Source of the DNA: an uncultured Clostridia bacterium | GTDB taxonomy: Bacteria; Bacillota; Clostridia; Oscillospirales; CAG-272 | Assembly: GCA_946404295.1 (NCBI GenBank) | Contig: CAMJDE010000061.1 | Span: 1-8,532 of the forward strand | Length of the DNA stretch: 8,532 nt | Direction of reading: 5' to 3' | In this document: piece after piece, positions 1-7,583 of the stretch | Position numbering within the stretch: the first letter of the stretch is position 1 | How the letters are laid out: every line of letters begins with the position of its first letter | The notes under the pieces: model-generated | What the model saw: only the letters and a program-made list of their open reading frames with translations | The model's database searches: none | What the model was told of the DNA's origin: nothing | Made by a program: the position numbers and the translations under genes

Positions 1-395
1 AGGCGCATTTCGCCCGCGCGGTGCTCGAGGGCGTGGCGTTCAGTATGCTCGACTGCGAACACGCGCTGTCAAAGATCGGGATCCCCCACAAGGAGAACGC
101 CGTCATGATCGGTATGGGCGGGAAAAGCCCGCTCTGGCGCCAGATCCTATCGGACGTTCTGGGGATCCGTCTGACCGTGAAAAAGTATAACGATTCCTCC
201 TTCGGTACCGCGATGCTCGCGGGGGTCGCGGCGGGGTATTTCGACGATTTCGCCTCCGCCGTCGCGCTCTGCAACGAGGAGGTCTCCGAAACGCTGCCCG
301 ACCCCGGACGGCACGAACTCTACGGAAGGTATTTCAAGAGATATAAGGCGATCTGCGAGGCGCTCGCTCCGATCTACCGCGAGGAGATCCGATGA
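1..395 (+). CDS. FGGY-family sugar kinase (xylulokinase-like), C-terminal part only
   Basis: This is the last 130 residues of an ATP-dependent carbohydrate kinase; the reading frame is open from base 3 and the start lies upstream of the window. The family phosphorylates ketoses or polyols such as xylulose, ribulose or glycerol in the cytoplasm. The fragment opens with the helix typical of the C-terminal FGGY domain (AHFARAVLEGVAF). It then has the nucleotide-binding stretch GMGGKSPLWRQIL at fragment residues 37-49, and the late SSFGTAMLAG segment at 65-74 that matches the usual S-x-G-A-A-L-L-A pattern. These features resemble xylulokinases more than glycerol kinases, but the sugar-binding N-terminal domain is not visible, so the substrate is unknown. 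The stop codon overlaps the next gene's ATG (ATGA at 392-395), indicating translational coupling. An isomerase two genes downstream could supply the ketose substrate; that link is inference. Confidence 0.88.
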   Translation, partial: AHFARAVLEGVAFSMLDCEHALSKIGIPHKENAVMIGMGGKSPLWRQILSDVLGIRLTVKKYNDSSFGTAMLAGVAAGYFDDFASAVALCNEEVSETLPDPGRHELYGRYFKRYKAICEALAPIYREEIR

Positions 396-1804
396 AGACC
401 GTCGTACTCGTCAAGGTCGTCGACGGGGAGATCAATCCCTTCGACGCCGCCGCCCTCGAATGGGCGCTCTCGCTGGGCGGCGAGGTCACGGTCCTTGCGA
501 TGGGACCCCGTTCGTGGGAGGAGCGTCTGCTTCCTCTGACGCGGCTCGGCGTCGGGCGGGTGATCCTGCTCTCCGATCCGCTCTTCGCGGGGTCGGACAC
601 CCTGGCGACCGCTTATATTTTGTCGCGCGCGCTCGCGTGTATCGACTGCGACCTGATCCTTTCGGGGCGCAAAACGCTCGACGGCGAGACGGCGCAGGTT
701 GGACCCTGTCTTGCGGGGCTGCTCGGGATTCCGGTCTTAACGAACGTCTTTTCGTTTGCGACCGGGGAGGATGGGGTCTCGTGTAAGACCTCGCTCGGCG
801 CCGAACGCGCGCCGCTCCCCGCGCTGCTGACCCTTGAACGGACGAAAACGCTCCGTTTTCCGTCACTCTTTTCCCGGCTCGGCAGCGTTGAGATTTGGGA
901 CAATACGACCGTCGGCGCCGATCCCGCCCGCTGCGGGCTTTCGGGTTCTCCGACAAAAGTGATCGCGACCGAGGAGAGCGTCAAGGGCGCGCGCCGGTGC
1001 GAGCGAATCACGCCCGCCGACCTGCTCCCCCTGATTGAAAAACTCCGCGGGCAAAAAAAGCGCGAGCGGACGCTCCCAAAGAGCGAAAAGAAGCTCCCGA
1101 CCGTTTTCGCCGTCGGGGAAGAGGTGCTTCCGCACGCGAGGGCGATCGCCGAAACCGTGATCGCGCTTCCGCAGCTTCCTCCCGCCGAGATCGCCGCCCG
1201 CGCGAAAGCCGAACAACCCGACGCGATCCTGTGGAACGCCGACGCGTGGGGACGGCGCAACGCCCCGATCGTGCAGGCGCTCCTCAAAACCGGGCTCTGT
1301 GCCGACTGCACCGACCTTGAGACCGACGGAAAACGGCTCTTTATGATCCGTCCCGCGAGGGGCGGCAACGTCACGGCGAGGATCCGCTGCGACACGCTCC
1401 CGCAGATGGCGACCGTCCGCACGACCGACGAAACGGCGGGCGACCTGATCGTTTCGGCGGGGCGCGGCGTCGCGGACGACGTCGGGGCGGTACGGGCGCT
1501 TGCCCGCCGACTCGGGGGAGAGTTCTGCGCCTCGCGGGGGCTGGTCGATCTCGGACGCGCCGACTACCCCGAGCAGGTCGGGCTGACCGGTCGCTCCGTT
1601 TCCCCGAAGATCTATCTCGCGATCGGGATTTCGGGCGCCGTCCAGCACGCCGTCGGTTTCCGCGCCGCCGACGCCGTGATCGCGGTCAACCCCGACGAGG
1701 ACGCGCCGATCTTCGGCTGCGCCGATTACGGGATCGTCGCCCCCTTTGAAGAATTATACCGGGAGATCGAAGCGCTCCCGAAAGGAGAAAAAAACGATGT
1801 TTGA
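392..1804 (+). CDS. Single-chain electron transfer flavoprotein (EtfB-EtfA fusion)
   Basis: The 470-residue protein combines both subunits of an electron transfer flavoprotein, a soluble FAD carrier between flavin dehydrogenases and quinone, ferredoxin or other acceptors. Residues 1 to about 190 are EtfB-like: MKTVVLVKVV at the start, INPFDAAALEWAL at 14-26 and DGETAQVGP at 97-105, the family nucleotide-binding motif. After a charged linker (about 218-234), residues 235-470 are EtfA-like: GLCADCTDL at 301-309, then the FAD-binding domain with SAGRGV (355-360), QVGLTGRSVSP (395-405), AIGISGAVQH (410-419) and DAPIFGCADYG (437-447). Separate subunits are usually about 260 and 320-330 residues, so both halves are shortened; most of the loss is the EtfB C-terminus and EtfA domain I. 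The start is preceded by GAGGAG (381-386) inside the kinase gene, and the end overlaps the isomerase gene by 8 bases. The FAD-site motifs look intact, so an active protein is expected. The partner dehydrogenase is not in the window. Confidence 0.9.
   Translation: MKTVVLVKVVDGEINPFDAAALEWALSLGGEVTVLAMGPRSWEERLLPLTRLGVGRVILLSDPLFAGSDTLATAYILSRALACIDCDLILSGRKTLDGETAQVGPCLAGLLGIPVLTNVFSFATGEDGVSCKTSLGAERAPLPALLTLERTKTLRFPSLFSRLGSVEIWDNTTVGADPARCGLSGSPTKVIATEESVKGARRCERITPADLLPLIEKLRGQKKRERTLPKSEKKLPTVFAVGEEVLPHARAIAETVIALPQLPPAEIAARAKAEQPDAILWNADAWGRRNAPIVQALLKTGLCADCTDLETDGKRLFMIRPARGGNVTARIRCDTLPQMATVRTTDETAGDLIVSAGRGVADDVGAVRALARRLGGEFCASRGLVDLGRADYPEQVGLTGRSVSPKIYLAIGISGAVQHAVGFRAADAVIAVNPDEDAPIFGCADYGIVAPFEELYREIEALPKGEKNDV
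1781..1787 (+). promoter_or_regulatory. Shine-Dalgarno site that sets the isomerase start
   Basis: AAAGGAG lies 9 bases before the ATG at 1797. An in-frame ATG at 1746 would add 17 lysine/arginine-rich residues, but it has no comparable site and lies inside the EtfB-EtfA coding sequence. The protein starting at 1797 (MFDYKVKIGLVP) begins directly with the first strand expected for the isomerase fold. Confidence 0.8.
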
Positions 1805-3203
1805 TTATAAGGTGAAGATCGGTCTTGTCCCGATGCGCCGCGACACCAACAACCGTCCGAAGGGAACCTTTCTGACCTGGTATTCCGCCGAGGAGCGGGG
1901 CGAGCGGTTCGTCAAGTATATCGAGGAGAACTTCACAACCGATAAAGTCTCGTTCGTCGACTCAAAGGGGCTGGGGACGAAGGATCTGATCCACGACGCC
2001 GCGTCCGCCGACGCGATGGTCGAGCGGATGAAACGCGAGGGGGTCGACGCCGTTTTCATCGTCAATTGCAACTTCGGCAACGAAGAGGCGGCGGCGGATA
2101 TCGCGAAGGCGATGGGGAAGCCGGTGCTTCTCTGGGCTCCGCTCGACGACGAATACTACGTCGACGGGATGCGTCCGACCGATTCGCAATGCGGGCTGTT
2201 CGGCGTGTCGCGCCAGATGCAGCGGTTCCATATCCCCTTCTCGCACCTGCCTTGCTGCCGGGTCGAGAGCGACGAGTTCCGGGACGGCTTTCTCTCCTTC
2301 GTCCGCGTCGCCTGTATGGTGAAGAACTTTACCGGGCTTCGGATCGGTCAGATCGGGCTTCGTCCCGCGCCCTTCTATTCGGTCATCTGGAACGAGGGCG
2401 AACTGATGGAGAAGTTCGGGCTGAAGATCATCCCGATCAACTTCGCCCTGATCGAACAGCGGATGAAGGCAACCCTCGACGAGAAGCCCGCCGAGATGAA
2501 AGAGATCGCCGACGGCATCCGCAAGAACTACAAAATGGACGACCTGACGCCGAAATACGTCGATACGATGGCGGCGTACGCCGTGACGCTGAAGCGGCTC
2601 TACACCGAGTTTGATCTCGACGCGATCTCCGCCGAGTGCTGGACGGCGACCCCCGTGATGTTCGACGGCTTCGCCCCCTGCACGGTCTACTCGATCCTGA
2701 ACGATATGGGCTACCTCGTCTCCTGCGAAAGCGATATGCACTGCCTGCTCACGATGATTCTTCTGAAGAGCGCCACGCTCGGAGAGGGCAAACCGCTCTT
2801 CGGCGAGTTCACCGTCCGACATCCCGAGGATAAAAACGCCGAACTGCTCTGGCATTGCGGACCGTTCCCGCTCTCACAAAAGGCGGAGAGCGGCGTCGGT
2901 TCGACGGCGCGGCTGGTCAACCAGCGGTCGTGGTTCCGCGCCAAGGACGGCGTTTACACCGTCGCCCGGCTGGATCAGGAGAGCGGTCGCTACAAGATCC
3001 TGCCCCTCGTCGGGAAGACGACCGAGGGACCCGCGACCCACGGCACCTACCTTTGGGTGAAGTTCGACGATCTGCAGAAGATCGAGGATCGGATCATCGA
3101 CGGGCCCTATATTCACCATTTCACCGAGATCGAGGGCGACTATTCCCGCGAGATCCGCGAGTTCTGCAAGTATTTTCCGAACCTCGAAACCGACGGGATC
3201 TGA
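1797..3203 (+). CDS. L-fucose/L-arabinose isomerase family protein
   Basis: The 468-residue cytoplasmic protein belongs to the family that includes L-fucose and L-arabinose isomerases, which interconvert aldoses and ketoses using a divalent metal, usually Mn2+. Alpha/beta segments (KIGLVP at 7-12, AVFIVNCNFGNEEAA at 85-99, LRIGQIGLRP at 181-190) fit the two Rossmann-like N-terminal domains. The likely metal and catalytic ligands are E280 in SAECW, D313 in CESDMHC and H440 or H441 in GPYIHHFTE, in the order of the Glu/Asp/His set of E. coli FucI. LWHCGPFP (351-358) is another conserved patch of this family. At 468 residues it is well short of classical FucI (about 590), so it belongs to the shorter, poorly characterised branch. 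The start at 1797 was chosen over an in-frame ATG at 1746 because of its ribosome binding site. The kinase upstream could act on its product. The exact sugar cannot be read from the sequence. Confidence 0.85.
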   Translation: MFDYKVKIGLVPMRRDTNNRPKGTFLTWYSAEERGERFVKYIEENFTTDKVSFVDSKGLGTKDLIHDAASADAMVERMKREGVDAVFIVNCNFGNEEAAADIAKAMGKPVLLWAPLDDEYYVDGMRPTDSQCGLFGVSRQMQRFHIPFSHLPCCRVESDEFRDGFLSFVRVACMVKNFTGLRIGQIGLRPAPFYSVIWNEGELMEKFGLKIIPINFALIEQRMKATLDEKPAEMKEIADGIRKNYKMDDLTPKYVDTMAAYAVTLKRLYTEFDLDAISAECWTATPVMFDGFAPCTVYSILNDMGYLVSCESDMHCLLTMILLKSATLGEGKPLFGEFTVRHPEDKNAELLWHCGPFPLSQKAESGVGSTARLVNQRSWFRAKDGVYTVARLDQESGRYKILPLVGKTTEGPATHGTYLWVKFDDLQKIEDRIIDGPYIHHFTEIEGDYSREIREFCKYFPNLETDGI

Positions 3204-3221
3204 ACGAACCCGAAACAGCGT

Positions 3222-3228
3222 AAAGGAG
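3222..3228 (+). promoter_or_regulatory. Shine-Dalgarno site for the GH2 gene
   Basis: AAAGGAG lies 7 bases before the ATG at 3236. Another ATG at 3231 is only 2 bases from this site and runs straight into a stop (ATG CGA TGA), so 3236 is the functional start. The 32-base gap after the isomerase stop contains no hairpin that would suggest a terminator. Confidence 0.75.
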
Positions 3229-3235
3229 ACATGCG

Positions 3236-5566
3236 ATGAGAGAAAAGATCCCCTTTGACGACAACTGGAGATTTCACCTCGGCGATATCGCCGTCCCCGA
3301 TCCGGTCGACAAGGGACCGGTCTATATGCAGGCGAAGACCGAGCGCAAGCGGACGGGACCCGCGTCGGTCCAGTACGTCGCGAACAGCGACGATTACTCG
3401 ACCGAACACGAACTCACCCCCGAAAAGTGGGAGAGCGTCACGCTCCCGCACGATTATATCATCGGCGGGACGCCCGACGAACGCAACAACTCGGCGCTCG
3501 GCTATTTCAAGTACGAGAACGCCTGGTACCGCAAGACCTTCTCGCTTCCGAAAAACGACAAGGGAAAACGGATCTGCCTCCTTTTCGACGGGGTCGCGGT
3601 CCGGGCGACGGTCTACCTCAACGGATGCCTGATGGGGCACAATTTCTGCGGCTATACCGGTTTTGAGATCGATATCTCCGACTACGTCGAGTTCGACCGC
3701 GAAAACGTCCTCGCCGTCGAGGTCGACGCCACCTCTTCGCACGAGGGCTGGTGGTACGAGGGCGCCGGCATCTACCGCCACGTCTGGCTGGTCAAGACCG
3801 ACCGGGTCGCGCTCGATCTGTACGGGATTTGCGTCCGCCCCGAATACAAGGGCGATCATTGGAACCTGACCGTGATCAACACCGTCCGGAACGACCGCTG
3901 CGAAAAGGTCGATCTGACGGTCAAAACCGAGATCACGGACGGAAAACGCACGATCCTGTCTCTCTCGGGCGATCTGTCGCTCTCCCCCGTGACGAAGGGC
4001 GATCTCACCCTTTCGGGCGAGGTCAAAGCCCCCCGGCTCTGGAGCGTGGAGGATCCGTACCAATACCACGCGACGTCTAAAGTTTACGTCGGCGGGTCGC
4101 TGACCGACGTTTACGAAACCAAGTTCGGCTTCCGCTACTACTCGTTTACGCCCGAAACCGGCTTTACCGTCAACGGAAAAAAGACCTTTATCAACGGCGT
4201 CTGCGCGCACGAGGACTTCGGGCTTACCGGAAAGGCGGTCGCCGACAATATCCGGAAATACAAGATCGGGCTGATCAAGGAGATGGGCGCGAACGGCTAC
4301 CGCTGCACGCATTATCCCCATTCGACCGAAACGATGGACGCCCTCGACGAGGCGGGCTTGATCGTGATGGCGGAGACGCGGTGGTTCGAGTCCACGAAAG
4401 AGGGGCTTGAACAGCTCGAAACGCTGATCAAGCGCGACCGCAACCGTCCCTCGGTCTTCTTCTGGTCGACCGGGAACGAGGAACCGAAGCAGACGACAGA
4501 CACGGGGCGGCGGATCAATCGTCGGATGATCGAGACGATCCGGCAGCTCGACCCGACCCGATGGATCACCTGCGCCGTCTCGAACGACCCCGACAAGGCG
4601 ACGGTCTACGACGATCTCGACGTGATCGGGATCAACTACAACCATTGGAACTACGACGCCGTGCACGAAAAGCACCCCGGCAAGATGATCCTCGCCTCCG
4701 AGTGCTGCGCCACCGGGACGACGCGCGGGTGGTATTTCGACGACGATCCCGTCCACGGCTACTTCAACGCGGTCGATAAGGACACCAACGAGTGGTTTAT
4801 CGGGCGCGAGAATATGTGGCGTTTCTTCCGCGATCACCCCTACGTATCGGGCGGCTATCAATGGATCGCTTTCGAGCATCGCGGGGAGTGCCTCTGGCCG
4901 CGGCTCTCTTCGCAGTCGGGCGCGATCGACCTCTTTATGCAGAAAAAGGACGCGTTTTATCAAAACCAAACCTTGTTTATTTCCGACCGCCCCCTGATCC
5001 ACGTCCTGCCGCATTGGAACTGGAAGGGAAGAGAAGGACAGCCGATCCGCGTCGTCGCCTACACCAACTGCGAAGAGGCGGAACTCTTCGTCAACGGAAA
5101 GTCTTTCGGACGGGTCGCGATCGACCGTCCGGGACACGCCGAATGGAGCGTTCCGTTCGTTGCGGGCAGCGTGAAGGCGCTCGGCTACGTCGCGGGTAAA
5201 CCCGTCGCGGGCGACGCGGTCAAAACGACCGGCGCGCCGACGTCGCTCGCCCTGAAACTCGAGAACGCGGTCGACGCGGCAAACGGACGCGACGTTGCGC
5301 TCTTCACCTGCACCGCGCTCGACGCCGACGGGCTCGAGGTCCCCGACGCCGCTCCCTTCGTGCGCTTCGTCGCCGGCAAACGCGGCACGATCGTCGGCAC
5401 GGGTTCCGACGTCTCCGACCATACCCCCGTCCCGTCGCCCGACCGTCGGATGCGGGCGGGCAGGATCGCCGTCGCCGTTCGGGTCGGAAACGTCCCCGGG
5501 ACGCTGACGCTTCGCGCCGAAGCAGACGGGCTGACCCCCGCCGAACTGGCGATCGAACTCAAATAA
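3236..5566 (+). CDS. Glycoside hydrolase family 2, beta-galactosidase-like
   Basis: The 776-residue retaining glycosidase probably removes a terminal beta-linked sugar, most often galactose in this architecture, from imported oligosaccharides. No signal peptide is present (MREKIPFDDNWRFHLGD), so it acts in the cytoplasm. Residues 1 to about 190 form the N-terminal sugar-binding jelly roll (LPHDY at 70-74, NAWYRKTF at 95-102, EGAGIYRHVWL at 175-185). About 195-300 is the immunoglobulin-like domain and about 303-590 the catalytic TIM barrel. The barrel holds GVCAHEDFG (321-329), RCTHYPHS (356-363), the acid/base E415 in STGNEEP and the nucleophile E489 in ILASECC. About 590-660 looks like a DUF4982-type domain (AELFVNGKSFGR at 615-626). 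The C-terminal beta domain, about 665-776, matches the GH2 C-terminal domain 5 type (GTIVGTGSDVSDHTP at 717-731). Length and domain order are complete. Other GH2 specificities (beta-glucuronide, arabinoside) cannot be excluded. Confidence 0.94.
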   Translation: MREKIPFDDNWRFHLGDIAVPDPVDKGPVYMQAKTERKRTGPASVQYVANSDDYSTEHELTPEKWESVTLPHDYIIGGTPDERNNSALGYFKYENAWYRKTFSLPKNDKGKRICLLFDGVAVRATVYLNGCLMGHNFCGYTGFEIDISDYVEFDRENVLAVEVDATSSHEGWWYEGAGIYRHVWLVKTDRVALDLYGICVRPEYKGDHWNLTVINTVRNDRCEKVDLTVKTEITDGKRTILSLSGDLSLSPVTKGDLTLSGEVKAPRLWSVEDPYQYHATSKVYVGGSLTDVYETKFGFRYYSFTPETGFTVNGKKTFINGVCAHEDFGLTGKAVADNIRKYKIGLIKEMGANGYRCTHYPHSTETMDALDEAGLIVMAETRWFESTKEGLEQLETLIKRDRNRPSVFFWSTGNEEPKQTTDTGRRINRRMIETIRQLDPTRWITCAVSNDPDKATVYDDLDVIGINYNHWNYDAVHEKHPGKMILASECCATGTTRGWYFDDDPVHGYFNAVDKDTNEWFIGRENMWRFFRDHPYVSGGYQWIAFEHRGECLWPRLSSQSGAIDLFMQKKDAFYQNQTLFISDRPLIHVLPHWNWKGREGQPIRVVAYTNCEEAELFVNGKSFGRVAIDRPGHAEWSVPFVAGSVKALGYVAGKPVAGDAVKTTGAPTSLALKLENAVDAANGRDVALFTCTALDADGLEVPDAAPFVRFVAGKRGTIVGTGSDVSDHTPVPSPDRRMRAGRIAVAVRVGNVPGTLTLRAEADGLTPAELAIELK

Positions 5567-5579
5567 TCCACCGATCGCG

Positions 5580-5585
5580 AAAGGA
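5580..5585 (+). promoter_or_regulatory. Shine-Dalgarno site for the GH42-like gene
   Basis: AAAGGA ends 6 bases before the ATG at 5592, within the 25-base gap that follows the GH2 stop. The gap holds only a 6-base CGATCG palindrome and no terminator-like stem with a T run. Confidence 0.7.
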
Positions 5586-5591
5586 AACGAA

Positions 5592-7583
5592 ATGCTGACA
5601 CAACGACTCGGGAAACCTTTTCAGACCGACGACGCCTATATCGACCGACTGATCTCGATGATCCGCGACAATCCCGGATCTTGCGACGAGGTCTGGTTCG
5701 CGTCGCTCTACGGCTATCCGAAACCCGAAACGCACGCCGCGTACGCGAAAGAACTGCTCCCGCAAGCCGACAAACTCCGTCGGGCGGGACTCCGCGTTTC
5801 GCTGCAGATCAGCAACACGATCGGGCACGGGGAGTACATCTCCAAGCGCGATTGTTCGGGTCTGGTCTATCCCGGTTCCCCCGTCCGGAATCTCGTCGGG
5901 TGGGACGGAGCGGTCGCGCGCCACTCCTTCTGTTGGCGCGACCGGGTCTTCCGCGACTATATCCTTTCGTCGATCGCGGCGTATCTGCCGATCAAGCCGT
6001 CGGCGATCTGGTTCGACGACGATTTTCGCCCCAACCACCATATCCCCGTCACCTTCGGCTGTTTCTGCGACGACTGTATCGCCGCCTTCGGGCGGGAGTA
6101 CGGCAGGACCTTTACGCGGGAGGAACTCGTTTCCGAGTTGAACGACGGCGATATCGCCTGCCGACGTGCGTTCATCGACTTTACCAAAGCGGGTCTTGCG
6201 AGCTTTATGACCGAGTGCTGCGAACTGATCCGTCGGGAACTGCCCGGAACGCAAATCGGACTGCAGCAGGGGTCGATGACGGGGTTCATCGGAGACACCG
6301 GCAACCGTTATCTGCACGAAACCATTACCCGCGTGACGGGACTTCCGTCGCTCTCGCGTCCCGGCGGCGGCGCCTACACCGACCACGACCTGCGCGCCTT
6401 CGTCAAGAAGGGCGGCGAGATCGAGCGGCAGAATCGGGAATTGCCCGATACCGTCACCGATATCCGTCCCGAGATCGAGAGTCTCCCCTACGTCGCCTAC
6501 GGCAAGAGCGCGGCGGGCACCTGCTTTGAAAGTACGCTTTACTTCTCGCTCGGCGCGACGGCGATGAGTTTCGCGATGATGATGGACGAAAACGAGGACG
6601 CCTCCTTCTACCGACGCGAGTTCGAGCTTTTTTCGCTCCACCGTCCCTATTGGGAAAAGATCGCAGAGACCAATAAGAGAAGCGTGCAGGACGGGGTCAA
6701 CGCCGCCTTTCTCAAGGGGAAATGGGCGTACCGCTCGAAGATCCCATTCGACTACGCGGAGTGCGATCCGGCGGAGGAATCGGTGATCCGCTATATCGGT
6801 CTGCCGCTCTGCTACCGCGAATCGACTGACGGAGTGCAAATCCTGCACGGTTCCGACGCCGATCGGCTTTCCGACGAGGCGGTAAAGGAATTGCTCGGAA
6901 AACCGCTCCTGACCGACGCCGAAACGGTCGAACGGCTTGCCGCGCGCGGCTTTGATTTCCCGATTGCAGTCAAAAAGATCGATACGCTCCGCCTGAACGA
7001 GATCTGTGCCGACCATCCCGTGAACGCGGGGATCGCCCGACGGGTCTGGGACGGCAAGTTCGCCGGCAGACGCGAGGGCTACCGGATCGACGCGACGGGG
7101 GACGGGGTCGAGGTCGTCGGGCGCTATCTCGCGATCGGCGCGGGCGCCGAGAACGGGGACGCGATCGCGACGGCGGTCTTCACGACCTCCCGCGGCGCGA
7201 AGTGGGCGGTCTTCGGTTTCGATCTCTGGAACCGCGTCGTCGGGATCGCCCGGCGCGACGCGATTTACAATACCGTCGAGTATATCGGCGGAAAGCCGCT
7301 TCCGGCGCGGATGATCGACGGTTTTTCGGCGCTGGTCCTGCCTCGCGTTTATCCCGACGGGACGCTTGCCTCGGTCGGCGTCGTCAACTGCACGCCGGGC
7401 GAGAGCGGGGAATACCGCCTCCGCGTTGCCGCACCCGCGGGCACGCAGGCGCGCTATATGGCGCAGTACGGCAAAGAGGCGACCGTCACGGTCGGCGCGG
7501 GCGGGGTCGTTGTGATGCCCTCGCTCTCCGGCTGGAACGTCGGCACGCTGTTTTTCGATACTACGGGAGAGGAAACGAAATGA
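5592..7583 (+). CDS. Putative GH42-related glycoside hydrolase-like protein
   Basis: The 663-residue soluble protein has no signal peptide and no family I can name with certainty. Residues 1 to about 345 look like a TIM barrel of clan GH-A. Four cysteines, C114 and the CFCDDC cluster C157/C159/C162, match in order and spacing the zinc-binding set recalled for Thermus GH42 beta-galactosidase (C106, C150, C152, C155). IWFDDDF (139-145) lies where GH42 has its W..DNEY acid/base motif, so D144 would replace the catalytic Glu. PEIESLP at 293-299 resembles the GH42 nucleophile motif M-E-x-x-P, making E296 (or E294) the candidate nucleophile. About 365-460 resembles the amidotransferase-like trimerisation domain (LLTDAETVERLAARGF at 439-454). 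A beta-rich tail follows from about 570. It sits 25 bases after the GH2 gene and overlaps the GH65 gene by 4 bases, so a role on the same glycan is likely. Enzymatic activity is inferred, not shown. Confidence 0.72.
   Translation: MLTQRLGKPFQTDDAYIDRLISMIRDNPGSCDEVWFASLYGYPKPETHAAYAKELLPQADKLRRAGLRVSLQISNTIGHGEYISKRDCSGLVYPGSPVRNLVGWDGAVARHSFCWRDRVFRDYILSSIAAYLPIKPSAIWFDDDFRPNHHIPVTFGCFCDDCIAAFGREYGRTFTREELVSELNDGDIACRRAFIDFTKAGLASFMTECCELIRRELPGTQIGLQQGSMTGFIGDTGNRYLHETITRVTGLPSLSRPGGGAYTDHDLRAFVKKGGEIERQNRELPDTVTDIRPEIESLPYVAYGKSAAGTCFESTLYFSLGATAMSFAMMMDENEDASFYRREFELFSLHRPYWEKIAETNKRSVQDGVNAAFLKGKWAYRSKIPFDYAECDPAEESVIRYIGLPLCYRESTDGVQILHGSDADRLSDEAVKELLGKPLLTDAETVERLAARGFDFPIAVKKIDTLRLNEICADHPVNAGIARRVWDGKFAGRREGYRIDATGDGVEVVGRYLAIGAGAENGDAIATAVFTTSRGAKWAVFGFDLWNRVVGIARRDAIYNTVEYIGGKPLPARMIDGFSALVLPRVYPDGTLASVGVVNCTPGESGEYRLRVAAPAGTQARYMAQYGKEATVTVGAGGVVVMPSLSGWNVGTLFFDTTGEETK

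Noticed and set aside
613..1648. Overlapping minus-strand frames of 269 and 261 residues opposite the EtfB-EtfA gene
   Set aside because: They overlap each other and a conserved flavoprotein gene, and show only Arg/Ser/Pro-rich shadow composition.
1746..1796. Upstream in-frame ATG that would lengthen the isomerase by 17 residues
   Set aside because: The extension is a lysine/arginine-rich out-of-frame reading of the EtfA C-terminus, and the strong AAAGGAG site fits the ATG at 1797.
392..1804. The fused EtfB-EtfA frame as an assembly or frameshift artefact
   Set aside because: The linker is in frame and charged, both halves keep their key motifs, and the start and end each overlap the neighbouring genes in a consistent operon layout; an indel would have broken the frame.
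3231..3239. A two-codon ORF (ATG CGA TGA) overlapping the GH2 start
   Set aside because: It lies only 2 bases after the Shine-Dalgarno site, too close for efficient initiation; most likely chance, although it could in principle feed ribosomes to the adjacent ATG.
3140..5422. A 760-residue open frame on the minus strand, antisense to the GH2 gene
   Set aside because: It is rich in Val, Asp, Arg and Gly in a pattern expected from reading the GC-rich codons of the + strand backwards, shows no domain motif, and lies fully opposite a well-supported gene. Skewed codon use removes antisense stops.
5567..5591. Possible terminator or operator in the gap between the GH2 and GH42-like genes
   Set aside because: Only a 6-base CGATCG palindrome is present, a common string in this DNA, with no stem-loop plus T run.
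5559..7016. A 485-residue minus-strand open frame opposite the GH42-like gene
   Set aside because: Same composition effect; no recognisable motif, and the + strand protein has clear fold features.
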